In this document: positions 39,331 through 49,119 of the stretch, piece by piece | How the letters are laid out: each line of letters starts with the position of its first letter | Position numbering within the stretch: the first letter of the stretch is position 1 | From: Rhynchopus sp. YZ270_cl-10 | Taxonomy: Eukaryota > Euglenozoa > Diplonemea > Diplonemida > Diplonemidae | Direction of reading: 5' to 3' | Length of the DNA: 64,000 nucleotides | NCBI GenBank assembly: GCA_964035575.1 | Contig: OZ037885.1 | Location: forward strand, 186,001 to 250,000 | Program-made: the position numbers and the translations under genes | Notes under the pieces: model-generated | Told to the model about the DNA's origin: nothing | Database searches by the model: none | The model's input: the letters and a program-made list of their open reading frames with translations, nothing else

Positions 39331-40416
39331 TCACTTTGTTGCATGTGTCTCCTCCTCGTGCAGCCTGAGGACGCCATCTGTTCTGACATCGCGCACAACA
39401 GAGCACTGTCCGCCCTTCTCTGAGGAGATCACGTCTGTGTGGGTGTGCACACCGTTCACCTGCTTGTCCACGTGCTCCTCGTGGATCGTTGCACCGCCCA
39501 CCACCTTGTCCACAACAGTCTTGTCCTCGTGTGTGGAGGTGCCCTCCCGCTCAACAGTCTGCTCCTCGTGGTGGACGTGCACGACTCCGTCGTCTTTGTC
39601 GGACACAGTCATCTCACCGTGCACACTCTTTCCGTTGACAGACTTGTTCACGATGCACTCAGAGGAGGTGGGCTTCGTGATCACAGTCACGTCGTGAACA
39701 ACATGGTTGCCGGTGCCGTCCTTGTCGTACATCTCGGTGTGGATGTGTTCATCTGCAATATCCTTATCCGTCGTGACACGTGTCACAACAGAGGAGCCAG
39801 TAGCCGTCGTTGTGGTGGTGTTGGTCACCTCCTTGTGGAAGTTGTCCTCCTTCTTGTCAGTGATGGTCTTCTCCTCGTGTGTGTGCACGCAGTTCGCGTT
39901 TGTGTTGTGGACGATCTTCTTCGTGTGCTCGCCGTCGACGTCCTTGTCTGTCGCGACGAAGTCTTCGTGCACCCGCGCCCCGTTCACTACCTTGTCTGTC
40001 ACCTCTGCATGCATGTGGGCACCGCCACAGTCCTTGTCGAGGATCGTTGTGCACTTATGTTTGTTTGCGATGACAGTCACATCCTGCACACTGTGTCCTT
40101 CCACTCCGTCCTTGTCGACCATCTCGGTGTGGATGTGCTCGCCGTTCACATCCTTGTCAGTCGTCACACGCGTCACGTGGGACTCGCCAGCAGGGGTGGT
40201 GGTGGTGGTGTTGGTCACCTCCTTGTGGAAGTTGTCCTCCTTCTTGTCGGTGATAGTCTGCTCGGAGTGGATGTGCACACCGTCAGCGTCGTTGTCGATA
40301 TCGCGCACGACACGCTTGATGTGCGCGCCGTCGACGTCTGTCTCAGTAACAGTCACATCCTCACGCAGTGCAACGCCGTTGTGTGTCGTGTTGTGCACGC
40401 TGTGTTGGGTCGGCAT
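39331..40416 (-). CDS. His-rich repeat protein, array member 7 (361 aa, shortest)
   Basis: Start ATG 40416 (MPTQHSVHNTTHNGVALRED), chosen by homology with members 1 and 6 (MPTQHMVNHTTQNG). Two modules plus the conserved C-terminal module with ECIVNKSVNGKSVHGEMTVS and VNGVHTHTDV; it ends in a changed tail, LHEEETHATK. As the shortest full-ended member it shows the likely minimal plan: N-cap, two modules, Cys-bearing segment, C-cap. No signal peptide. It is the first gene of the array in transcription order. Function unknown. Confidence 0.84.
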   Translation of the reverse strand: MPTQHSVHNTTHNGVALREDVTVTETDVDGAHIKRVVRDIDNDADGVHIHSEQTITDKKEDNFHKEVTNTTTTTPAGESHVTRVTTDKDVNGEHIHTEMVDKDGVEGHSVQDVTVIANKHKCTTILDKDCGGAHMHAEVTDKVVNGARVHEDFVATDKDVDGEHTKKIVHNTNANCVHTHEEKTITDKKEDNFHKEVTNTTTTTATGSSVVTRVTTDKDIADEHIHTEMYDKDGTGNHVVHDVTVITKPTSSECIVNKSVNGKSVHGEMTVSDKDDGVVHVHHEEQTVEREGTSTHEDKTVVDKVVGGATIHEEHVDKQVNGVHTHTDVISSEKGGQCSVVRDVRTDGVLRLHEEETHATK

Positions 40417-40867
40417 CTTGGTAAGTTTTTTTGTCACTTACGAAAAAAAGGGGTAAAAAAAATAGGTTTGTCAAAGTGTATAATCTGCAGAGCCAAAGAG
40501 ATATGTGGAGAAGAACTTGACTGGAAATACAAAACCCTCTCGTGAACAGTGTACCTTTGGTAACCTACCGGTGCATCTGCTGGGGTGCGATCCCCAACTA
40601 TGCAGTCCTACATCCATTTTTTCGAGGTAGACATCTGAAAATTGAGCAAAAAAAAAAAAAAAAATGAAAGTTGGAAGTGCACACGACGGCACTGGTTCTC
40701 CGCGGGGTTTCGCAAAAAAGTTTGGCTTGGTTAGGGCGCGTACCTTCAAAGGGGAAAAAGAAAAATTATAACAGGGATTGTTCGTTTCTTTCATGCCTTT
40801 CTTTCAGGGTAGGTTCCCTTGAAAACTCTATTACGCCCCTACCCCCTACCCCCCAACCCCCTCCCAG
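40417..40867. other. Spacer
   Basis: Carries a family 1b copy at 40531-40556, followed by a GGGG-TGCGAT-CCCC hairpin at 40583-40596. C-rich tract at 40837-40865. No gene seen. Confidence 0.55.
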
Positions 40868-41413
40868 CTATTCTAGAGATCCTCGGGCCTCAGCTTCCGC
40901 ATCTCTTTCGCGCTCCTTTCTTCTGATAATGGCGATTCGTGGCTGGCTCGTTTCGTGTGCTATGTCAGGATATGTCTTGAAGAGGTGATGGTGCGTCGCC
41001 AAGAACACTGTGGTGTCCGCTAACAGCCAGTACATGAAGATCCACAGCAACGTGCACAGGATGGACACCCCCAAAGGCTCCGCGGTGATCCTCCACCTCC
41101 TCTTCGTGAGTTCCTCCACAACCTCGGGTGTCGCAGTCTTTGGGTCTATCGTCGCCCCCTTATCGAACACGAAATCCAACGGCCTCAACTTATCTTTCAA
41201 TACCTCGAACTCTGTCTTATTCCCCTTTTTTCTTACCGCCAAACATGGCGTACCAAAATCTACCTTATATTCCTGCAGCTTTCGAGCAGGAGGGGCTGAA
41301 GAAACCTCTGCTGAAACAGATGATGGAGGAGGGGTCGAAGCGATAGGTGTTGTGGACACTGCCGAGGTTGAGCTGCGTCGCAGAACCCTTGAGAGCAGGT
41401 TTCGTGCCAGCAT
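40868..41413 (-). CDS. Probable mitochondrial inner-membrane protein
   Basis: 181 residues from the ATG at 41413; the preceding 18 A residues and repeat are leader. The N-terminus MLARNLLSRVLRRSSTSAVS is Arg/Ser/Leu-rich with no acidic residue, a classical mitochondrial presequence. Residues about 70-105 form a conserved-looking soluble part (FGTPCLAVRKKGNKTEFEVL). One membrane span lies at about 118-140 (SILCTLLWIFMYWLLADTTV), followed by a charged helical tail (RIAIIRRKERERDAEAEARG). Size and layout suit a small accessory subunit of a respiratory or ATP synthase complex, but I do not recognise the family, so that is only a suggestion. Confidence 0.75.
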   Translation of the reverse strand: MLARNLLSRVLRRSSTSAVSTTPIASTPPPSSVSAEVSSAPPARKLQEYKVDFGTPCLAVRKKGNKTEFEVLKDKLRPLDFVFDKGATIDPKTATPEVVEELTKRRWRITAEPLGVSILCTLLWIFMYWLLADTTVFLATHHHLFKTYPDIAHETSQPRIAIIRRKERERDAEAEARGSLE

Positions 41414-42642
41414 TTTTTTTTTTTTTTTTTTGTTGTGTCGACAATCGCCGAGTAATCCCACCAGGTGGGAGAATTCGGGGGGTTTTGTTTTGTTTTGTTT
41501 TGTTTTAATCTAGATATGCTGTAAGGGGGGAGAGATGGACCTCTTGGGTGATCTATGATGCGTCCTATGAACGCAACAGGGCTGTGTGAGAAGCATACTG
41601 AGAGCTAGAGAGGAAAAAAAAAATCTCTCCCCTTTCATAGATCACCCAAGAAGTGGTGAAAGCAACAAAAAGAAAAAATCGGAATTGAACACTTTTTTTT
41701 TTTGCTTTTATGCATCAAATTTAGACTACAATGGCGGGACGAATTATGGTTATGATTTAACGAAGAATCCATTGGGTGGGGTGGGGATAGGGTGGGGTGT
41801 ATTTGATGGCGAAGAAACATATTCGACTCACCGCTCAAGAACACCCGGGGAGGAGGAGGAGGTTTCATCAAAAAAAAAATTTTGGGAAGTATCAGTTGTG
41901 AAAAATTGGTGTGAAAGCCGCCTCTGTGGACGACACCCCTATTGAAAAAAAAAAAGATCAACAAAATGTAAAAGACCTTTTGTAGAATGAACCCAACACT
42001 AAAGGAAGACTTTTGCTTTTTTTTTTTTGAAAACTCGGTTGTATTAGTGTAGGCACCCTAGAGTGTGCTCCACTATATGCCTTTTTTAAAATTATTTTTT
42101 TGAGGTGGGGGAAAAAAATGACTAAAGTTGCTTAAGAGTCAACACGCCACTATGGGAGTAGAATACCGTTTACGCGAACTTTCAACGTCTTTTTCCCTTT
42201 CTCTAATTTTCCGCATTCTCATCACATTCCTCGCGGGAAGAATACCACGCGAAGATGAATGAGAAACAGGGGGAAATTAAAAGGATAAAATACAAAAAAA
42301 TACCACTACTTTTGCTGTGTGGCTTGAACGGGGTTTGGGTTGAAGGTATTTTTCTTTTTTGACTGGACAAACTTGTCTCTTGTTGCAACAAGCCCGTCGG
42401 TTATTTAAAATGAATGTGACTCCGTGGGCACAATACATAATATTCAGGGGAGAGGTGATGATGGGGGGGATATAGGTCAATTTTCAGTCCAAAGAAGCAA
42501 GCCGACACAAGCCCCAAAACCTGGGTGTCTGGGCAGCTGGGATGGCTCGTTTTGGAGACTGTATAGAAAGCAAAAAGTAAATAAAGTTGGCAAATTCAAA
42601 AAAATGAAAAAATAATTGATATGGGAGAGACAAAATATCTCT
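41414..42642. other. Spacer with family 2 copy
   Basis: Bases 41431-41470 carry the GCGATTGTCGACACAACA motif with a TCCCAC/GTGGGA hairpin, ending in the A-run directly before the ATG at 41413, so here it is in the 5' leader. Bases 41488-41510 are TTTTG repeats. Bases 42029-42078 hold a GTGTAGGCACCCTAGAGTGT motif shared with 26220. No gene seen. Confidence 0.55.
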
Positions 42643-43239
42643 CTATTTGCAGCTGGCCTTGAGGTAGTCGTCCAGCGAGATGTGCGACTGGGCGCCGTAG
42701 AAGTCAAGAAGGTCGACAGTCTCGATCTTGAGCGACACGGTGAGCCAGTTGTGCCCTGCAGGCCATGTCTTCATGGCAGGGTGGCGCCAGAACAGGAACT
42801 CCTCAGCAATCTCGGTCGTCCCGTTCGCAAGGATCTGCGCAGTTCCCGTCAGGTGTGCCTTCGCGCAGTTCGGGTCCTCAGGGTCGTACTTGTCGCCAGA
42901 CACGCAGTACTTGTCGTCCTCTCCAGTCTCGTAGAAGCCAAAGGTCACGCGCGGGTTTGCCTGGATGTCTGCAACCATTGTCGACTGCGATGTGATGTAC
43001 ACGTAGACCTCGCCAGTGCAGTTGTGCGGGCCTGTCCCGTCGCTCACCGCAAGCAGGTTCGGGTACGCAATGTTGTCGTACTGCTGGCTCGAGGTCGCCA
43101 TCACAGTCCAGTTCGTCTCGTGGATCAGCCAGCGGGCGAACTTCGCCTTCTCCTCCCACATCGGGCGGGGGTACCAGGGCGTGGCAGAGACGCTTGCGAC
43201 AGCAAGACACATCATCGCAAGCAGGGTTGTGCAGCGCAT
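42643..43239 (-). CDS. CREG-family secreted glycoprotein, copy A
   Basis: 198 residues from the ATG at 43239. Signal peptide at about 1-19 (MRCTTLLAMMCLAVASVSA). The body matches CREG (cellular repressor of E1A-stimulated genes) as I know it: an early SSQQYDNIAYPNLLAVSDGT strand set, the DPEDPNCAKAHLTG segment, the RHPAMKTWP helix and the C-terminal DFYGAQSHISLDDYLKA. CREG proteins have an FMN-binding split-barrel fold, usually without bound flavin, and are lysosomal or secreted glycoproteins; possible N-glycosylation at N43, N73 and N139. The protein is identical to copy B at 47304. The match ends within tens of bases of the coding region on both sides. Confidence 0.92.
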   Translation of the reverse strand: MRCTTLLAMMCLAVASVSATPWYPRPMWEEKAKFARWLIHETNWTVMATSSQQYDNIAYPNLLAVSDGTGPHNCTGEVYVYITSQSTMVADIQANPRVTFGFYETGEDDKYCVSGDKYDPEDPNCAKAHLTGTAQILANGTTEIAEEFLFWRHPAMKTWPAGHNWLTVSLKIETVDLLDFYGAQSHISLDDYLKASCK

Positions 43240-44274
43240 TGTGTTGGGTCGTGTGTTGTGGATGGTTAAAATCTGCTCAAATGAGGGCCAGATGGGTTAC
43301 GGGGAAGAGGAAGGCGGTTTAGGGAAATAAGAAGCAAAAATAGCACACAGCCCCCCCCTTTTTTTGTTTGTTGTTTTGAAAACTAATCGTATGAGCCACT
43401 TCCTCCTTCCACCCAAAAGGAAGGTACCTTTTTTTATACCTTCAAGGGGCAAGGGTTCTCCTACCAAATTATAAACAAAAAATAAACACGGTTTTTTTCT
43501 TTGGGTTACTGAGAGGAGCGAATTTACACTCCCCCCCAGTAAAATGCACACTTTTTAGACAAAAAAAGAAAAACAGTTTTATTTTTCTATTTTTCAAAAA
43601 AATAGAAAAAGTTTTTTTTTAGATGAACATACGCCTCTTATGCTTACGCCACCTAAATAATAAAAACAGCGAAACGTTTTATTCTTGGACGAGGAGGCCC
43701 GTCAGAGGGAGATGACGAGGATCAGACCAACGGAAATCTTGTCCAAAAATAGGGGGGGTTTTTTTTTGTGGGGGAAGAAAAAGGCATGTATGCCAAAGGG
43801 GAAAAAAGAAGGGAAAAACGAAAGAGTGAAGGTGACAAGGTCCCATAATCACATATACACACCACACGGAAACAATCTCCGATAAAGACAATTAAACTGC
43901 CCTGCCAGAGGTATGGGGTAAAAAGAAGGGGAAAAAAAATTCAAAATAATGAAAAAAAACCGTTCAGATGAATAAGCTTTACCATATTTCGTAAACCTTT
44001 GGAGAAAGGTGACAAAAAAATACGGGGGCCCTTCTCTCTACATTTTTTTCCGCCTCACCAATACCCCTCAATACCCCCGACAACTTTTTTCAAAAGTAAA
44101 GTTGATAGTACAAGACGCCTCTGAGACGCAGGTAGTACACTTTCAAAAAAATATCCAAACTTTTAAATTTCCATTTTTTTTTTATAAATCCCTAGATGTT
44201 ACAGAACAACCCGCTCATTCATTTATTTTTTCCTTTTTTTTTTAAACCCGAAAAACCGGGTGTTCTTGACGAAT
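43240..44274. other. Spacer
   Basis: Homopolymer-rich. A family 1 copy lies at 43620-43655 with changed stem letters (minus GCGTAAGCATAAGAGGCGTA). A fifth-family piece lies at 44097-44145 (AAGTTGATAGTACAAGACGC). No gene seen. Confidence 0.55.
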
Positions 44275-45861
44275 TTAAACATTGCACTTAGGGAGGGCTC
44301 CTCCCGCGAATGGGGGGACACCGGAGCAGCCGCAGGTGGGGCCCTCGGGGACGGCAGAGGGCTTGTCTCCGGAGGCGTTGTACTCACGACGCTCGAGGAA
44401 ACGGAGGTAGTTGTCGAAGTTCGCGCGGGGCTGGAAGGCGGGGGATTCGTGCCCTGCGTTGCGGATGACCACGTAGCAGAACCGGTTGCTGCCTCCGGGG
44501 CGGGTCACACAGCGGGCGTACCCTGCAGGCTCGACGTCCTTCGGGTCCACTCTCCACACCGCCTTCTTCGATGCGTAGTACGCACGCTTCGCCTCCGCAC
44601 CCCCCTTATGCGCAAGGTGGTGCTCTCCATAGTCCAGAATCGCTGCCACACCCCCCTCCGAGGTGGGTGCCCCGAGAAGCGGGTCGACGGTGCCGGTGTA
44701 GATGGTGACATCCTGGCCTTGGTCGAGGAAGAGGGTGGAGAAGATCCAGGAGGAGTTGGCGCAGAAGTCGCCGGATTTGACCATGGTGTGGTAGACTTCG
44801 CCTCCTTCGGCGAAAGAGGATGCGGGGATGCCCTCGATGTGGAGTGCGGTCGCGACGCCGGGGAGCTGGAGGAAGTCGGTGGTCCAGCCGAACTCCTCGG
44901 GTTCTGCGCCGAGGAGGACGTCCTCGGTCATGCTGCTGCCGGTGTATTCGTAGTAGAGGCCAGGTGCGCCGCCACCGCCGTCGTCGTTCCAGACGCTGTT
45001 CCACTCAAGGAAGGCGGCAGTGCAGTTGGACTCAAGCTCGGAGATGCCCCTCTGCATGATCTGGTCGATGTGCTCGCGCTCGTCGCCCATGATGACACCC
45101 ATCCCGTAGAGCGTGTTGCCGTAGCTGGGCCACTGGTATTCGTGGTTGATGATCGGGTCGCCCACAGAAACTCCCTTCAGGTTGAACGTCTTGGTCTCCG
45201 CCTTCGCGTTGTTGGTCGCAATGGTATACGCCATGTTGGAGGTGTACAGTCCTCCGTAGCTCTCTCCGGTAACGTAGAAAGGGGCCGGAAGGAATTCGGG
45301 GAAGACAGTGAAAAGCTGGTCGAGAACCTCGTAGAGCTGTGCGGAGGCGTCGATGGAGGTGCGGGTGTACTCGATGTTCTGGGGGTCGAACTGTCCGCTT
45401 GCGTTGAGCTGGTAGGAGAACCCAGTCTGAACGGGCTGGTCGATGAAGAGGCAGGACCCAGCCTTGCACCAAGAGTAGCAACGTTCCTTCAGGGCCTTGT
45501 CTTTGTCGACGTAGAAGGGTCCGATCTCGGCAAGGCTGCCGAAGGTCGACGGTCCACCAGGTCCACCCTGCATCCACATGGTGAAGGTAGAGGTGCCGAC
45601 GTCGCAGTCTCCGGTGCAAGGGACCAGCCAGAAGAAGAGGTTGTTCGTGTTCTTGCCGCTTGCGCTGGGGACGGAGATGAAGCCAGAGTGGCCAAGGTCG
45701 TTGTTTTCGTACGATGCCTTCGAGAGGGTGCGTGCCTCATCAAGCTTGCCCGCCTTGATGAGCGGGGTGAGCAGCAGGGGGGTGCCTGCAGCGCTGCCGG
45801 TCTGCTGCTGCTGTGCAGAGGCAAGTGCGACAAGGCATGTCGCCACCACGAAGCTCTTCAT
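44275..45861 (-). CDS. Serine carboxypeptidase, family S10
   Basis: 528 residues from the ATG at 45861. Signal peptide at about 1-17 (MKSFVVATCLVALASAQ). The triad is complete: S201 in GESYGG, D393 in YTGTVDPLLG and H471 in NAGHESPAFQP. The oxyanion segment is MWMQGGPGGPSTFG (95-108), in place of the common WLNGGPGCSS. Further family marks are DQPVQTGFSY (141-150) and GVSVGDPIINHEYQ. S10 enzymes remove C-terminal residues at acid pH in lysosomes, vacuoles or outside the cell. At 528 residues it is within the usual 420-560 range, with a Pro/Gly/Cys-rich tail. It stands between two CREG genes, so this segment is a small cluster of lysosomal or secreted proteins. Confidence 0.95.
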   Translation of the reverse strand: MKSFVVATCLVALASAQQQQTGSAAGTPLLLTPLIKAGKLDEARTLSKASYENNDLGHSGFISVPSASGKNTNNLFFWLVPCTGDCDVGTSTFTMWMQGGPGGPSTFGSLAEIGPFYVDKDKALKERCYSWCKAGSCLFIDQPVQTGFSYQLNASGQFDPQNIEYTRTSIDASAQLYEVLDQLFTVFPEFLPAPFYVTGESYGGLYTSNMAYTIATNNAKAETKTFNLKGVSVGDPIINHEYQWPSYGNTLYGMGVIMGDEREHIDQIMQRGISELESNCTAAFLEWNSVWNDDGGGGAPGLYYEYTGSSMTEDVLLGAEPEEFGWTTDFLQLPGVATALHIEGIPASSFAEGGEVYHTMVKSGDFCANSSWIFSTLFLDQGQDVTIYTGTVDPLLGAPTSEGGVAAILDYGEHHLAHKGGAEAKRAYYASKKAVWRVDPKDVEPAGYARCVTRPGGSNRFCYVVIRNAGHESPAFQPRANFDNYLRFLERREYNASGDKPSAVPEGPTCGCSGVPPFAGGALPKCNV

Positions 45862-47303
45862 GTTGTAACTTATCGTTGATATGCTTTCTCCTAGGTAAGT
45901 GGTAGTGGGTGGGGTGGGTGGGTATTCAAAAAAAAAGGGGGGGAAGAGGATGTCTTTTAAAAATGTGGCGAAACAAATAATGACTATTTATTCAACGCGC
46001 TTTTACTGGGATTTTTTGCGATAACGTCGCGCATTTTTTCCTAGGCAAATTGAGTCCACGAACCTGGGGAAAAAAATAAGTGAAGTATCGCAAAAAAAAC
46101 AAAAATCCCCCCGGTAAAAGGCTTTGAATACGTTATTTCATTTCAAGCTAAATAAAGTATACGAAAGGATTTGGCACTTTTAGCGTGACTCATTTGTGCG
46201 ATAACTACGAGTGGATGTTGACAGTGGTAAGTGAGTGTTCGAGAGTTAAAAAGGGGTGTGGTGGTGTATGCTTCTTGATCAGTTAGAAACAAACAACAAG
46301 AACAACGCACAAGCTCGAAGCTGGATAAAAAAGTTGAATGGTTAACAGGTAAAGGTATCAGGCCAAGTATGCGGGCAGAAGGACAAGAACAAGCGAGTAT
46401 GCTGTAGTGGTCTGCAGCACTGCAGTTCATGCTGGTCTCAAAAAAATCAATAAAAAGTGTCACTTGTCGTTCCTTCACCCCCCTTCTTGTAGTTGTTTGA
46501 TGCGTTGACGCTTCCACACACACTAATCTCGCCTGGAGGATGTACCACTGCGTGCATTAAAAAGAATCATGTTAAAAGCGTCAAATCCTTTCGTATACTT
46601 CGTTTAACTGTGGAATAAACAAGGAAAGTACCTCCGTTTACTCCACACCACGCTATCCGTGGGATATGTGGTAACCTTCACGAATAGAAGAAAAAACCCC
46701 AAAAAAAACAGGGAAAAAAAAACAATAAAAAACAAGGTAAGATAGATGCTGGGAAGAAATAAAGCAAAATCAGCACACGGTGAACACATTTCTTTCGCGT
46801 TAGTAGCGAGGCTGGACTGTGAAATTCCTTTGACGGGGAGTACCTCGTTCACAAGGCATCACGTCAGCACACATGTTCAAAGTGACATTGACCTGGATAT
46901 TTTTAAAAAAAGCAAAAAAAAAAAAAAAGAGAAATTTTGACTGCAAACGCTCTCACCAGACACCATCAGAGGCAGCAGCATGACATAAAATACAAAATGA
47001 AAAAGATACAGACGATGATCAAGCCTATTGGTAGGCTCTTTTAGATTATTTTTAAAAGGTATGGAGGTGACACTCTGTTTTCATGTGCCCCCAGGAGGGC
47101 ATGTAAGTTGCTCCACGGATATCGAAATAATAGTGTTTTATTCACACTCGATCAAAGGTTCGCAATGCACAGATACACAGGGTTTTTCATGATCAGATGC
47201 AGAGAAAGTGCGGATAAAATTATCGAAAAGGAAAAAATGAAGAATAAAATAATAATAAAATGGACCTCGGGGTAGCAAGGTATGGGCAGAGAGTCCTGCA
47301 TGT
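45862..47303. other. Spacer with inverted-end element
   Basis: Holds the 46155-46600 element, a fifth-family piece at 46935-46999 and a weak hairpin at 47013-47046 (AAGCCTATTGGTAGGCTC). A 126-codon minus frame at 46523-46143 lies mostly inside the element; its composition does not look coding. No other gene seen. Confidence 0.5.
46155..46600. mobile_element. 446-bp segment with 19-bp perfect inverted ends
   Basis: AAGTATACGAAAGGATTTG at 46155-46173 is perfectly inverted at 46582-46600. It encloses a partial copy (46449-46527) of the element at 16638, so one element has inserted in or been captured by another. No target duplication is obvious. Confidence 0.5.
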
Positions 47304-47900
47304 CTATTTGCAGCTGGCCTTGAGGTAGTCGTCCAGCGAGATGTGCGACTGGGCGCCGTAGAAGTCAAGAAGGTCGACAGTCTCGATCTTGAGCGACACG
47401 GTGAGCCAGTTGTGCCCTGCAGGCCATGTCTTCATGGCAGGGTGGCGCCAGAACAGGAACTCCTCAGCAATCTCGGTCGTCCCGTTCGCAAGGATCTGCG
47501 CAGTTCCCGTCAGGTGTGCCTTCGCGCAGTTCGGGTCCTCAGGGTCGTACTTGTCGCCAGACACGCAGTACTTGTCGTCCTCACCCGTCTCGTAGAAGCC
47601 AAAGGTCACACGCGGGTTTGCCTGGATGTCTGCAACCATTGTCGACTGCGATGTGATGTACACGTAGACCTCGCCAGTGCAGTTGTGCGGGCCTGTCCCG
47701 TCGCTCACCGCAAGCAGGTTCGGGTACGCAATGTTGTCGTACTGCTGGCTCGAGGTCGCCATCACAGTCCAGTTCGTCTCGTGGATCAGCCAGCGGGCGA
47801 ACTTCGCCTTCTCCTCCCACATCGGGCGGGGGTACCAGGGTGTGGCAGAGACGCTTGCGACAGCAAGACACATCATCGCAAGCAGGGTTGTGCAGCGCAT
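47304..47900 (-). CDS. CREG-family secreted glycoprotein, copy B
   Basis: 198 residues from the ATG at 47900, identical in protein to copy A (signal peptide, DPEDPNCAKAHLTG, RHPAMKTWP, DFYGAQSHISLDDYLKA). The longer upstream frame is leader. The few base differences from copy A are silent (for example the codons near 47583 and 47842). Homology covers the coding region and about 30 bp of 5' leader and then stops, so expression signals beyond that may differ between copies. The duplication is very recent or the copies are kept identical by gene conversion. Role as for copy A. Confidence 0.92.
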   Translation of the reverse strand: MRCTTLLAMMCLAVASVSATPWYPRPMWEEKAKFARWLIHETNWTVMATSSQQYDNIAYPNLLAVSDGTGPHNCTGEVYVYITSQSTMVADIQANPRVTFGFYETGEDDKYCVSGDKYDPEDPNCAKAHLTGTAQILANGTTEIAEEFLFWRHPAMKTWPAGHNWLTVSLKIETVDLLDFYGAQSHISLDDYLKASCK

Positions 47901-48365
47901 TGTGTTGGGTTGTGTGTTGTGGATGGTTAAAATCTGTCTCAATAAAGGTGAGTGCACGCATCTCCGAACACACAGACAATCAACATCATTCTTCATATTT
48001 CTTCTTATTCTTTTACTTGCTCCAACGAATCATTTCATTTTTCTCGCACTCCTCGCGGGCACAAAAAAAAGCAAAACAAATGGTAGCTATTGATGCAGGC
48101 AGGTCCGACTGACCCACAATGCCAACAACGACACATGATGAAGCAAAGGGAAAGAAAAGTATAGATGAACCGAAGGCTCTTCGTGCTTAGTGGGTAAGGT
48201 AAGTTAGATGTGGTGAATGTGCCTCCCTCCGGGAAAGTACAAATCACTCTTAGACCATAAGGGGCTAAAGCTTGTTGAAAAACAGAGCAATAAAACCCTA
48301 AAAACAACAAAAAGAGTAGTTCAAACGCATCTCAGTCGATCTCAGGAATAATATATATTATTATC
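47901..48365. other. Spacer with hairpin-repeat copy
   Basis: A family 1 copy with altered stem lies at 48165-48200 (minus CACTAAGCACGAAGAGCC). A fifth-family piece with GATGCAGGCAGGTCCGACTG lies at 48090-48110, like 7897-7916. No gene seen. Confidence 0.5.
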
Positions 48366-48506
48366 GTGAATTTATTTTCCAGTATTTCACGCACAGGTGG
48401 AAACAGCCCGAGGGGAAGCATTTTTTCCCGAGGGCGAAGCCCGAGGGGAAAAATGCTTCCCCGAGGGCTGTTTCCACCTGTAAGTGAAATACTGGTATAA
48501 ATTCAC
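48366..48506. repeat. 141-bp long hairpin
   Basis: Inverted arms of about 60 bp, nearly perfect, starting GTGAATTTAT, running through CAGTATTTCAC, ACAGGTGGAAACAGCCC and AGGGGAAGCATTTTT, with a short CGAGGGCGAAGCCCG centre. The outer 25 bases resemble repeats inside the neighbouring element (48990-49075), so the two are probably related. Confidence 0.7.
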
Positions 48507-48531
48507 GAAAATATATTATTTTATCTCCAAA

Positions 48532-49119
48532 TGAGACCATGAATTTCACAACCCGTTTTCACGTACAAAGAGACGAGGGTGGGGTGGTTCTTTTTATGAT
48601 GATTTTTGATTCAGTTTTTTGATGTGGAACTCTTAGCGCTGGACAGCGCCTTGAGCCAGAACTGGTGCAGCGGGTTTGTGGCGCTTACGCGGCTGTACTT
48701 CTGATGAAGATGAGGAAGACGATGACGATGAGTCACTTGTGTTCGTGTCGGACTCACTCTCCACAGGTGCCCTCGCACGTTTTTGAGGTCTCATTTGGGA
48801 TTTTTTGATGAAAATTTGGGAAAAAAAACGTGTAAATCCGTGGTTTGTGTGATACAGAAAATTAACTCAAAAATGCGTTTGAGACCCCAGAATGGCTCAA
48901 AATGCCTCTTTTCTGGCTTTAATTGCAAAATTGGGCCTCCAAAGGCCTCCAAAAAAATTTTCGAGAGTTCAGTTCTACGATTTTCTGAGCGTGAATTTAT
49001 TTTTCTGAGCGTGAATTTATTTTTCTGAGCGTGAATTTATTTTTTGAGCGTGAAATACCGGAAAATAAATTCACGCACCTCCTTCACGATTTTGTGAAGG
49101 GGCGTGAAATTCATGGTCT
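48532..49119. mobile_element. 588-bp element with 18-bp TIRs
   Basis: TGAGACCATGAATTTCAC at 48532-48549 is perfectly inverted at 49102-49119. Near the right end a 20-bp unit, CTGAGCGTGAATTTATTTTT, is tandemly repeated three times (48987-49050) and followed by an inverted partner. It encodes one small frame (48633-48794). Two internal GAGGTCTCATTTGGG/GTTTGAGACCCC segments echo the TIR. Confidence 0.6.
48633..48794 (-). CDS. Small basic/Ser-rich ORF inside the TIR element
   Basis: 53 codons from the ATG at 48794 to TAA at 48635-48633. It reads MRPQKRARAPVESESDTNTS, a run of ten Ser, then EVQPRKRHKP and AAPVLAQGAVQR. Two basic clusters flank an acidic/Ser stretch, as in nuclear proteins. Codon composition is G+C-richer than the rest of the element. 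It could be a gene fragment carried by the element or chance. Confidence 0.35.
   Translation of the reverse strand: MRPQKRARAPVESESDTNTSDSSSSSSSSSSEVQPRKRHKPAAPVLAQGAVQR

Noticed and set aside
40575-40600. Possible tRNA T-arm (GGGGTGCGATCCCC)
   Set aside because: The loop is six bases and lacks TTCGA; no D-arm or acceptor stem is present. A simple hairpin next to the family 1b repeat.
46143-46523. 126-codon minus-strand frame
   Set aside because: It overlaps an inverted-end element and a repeat copy, and its composition is spacer-like.
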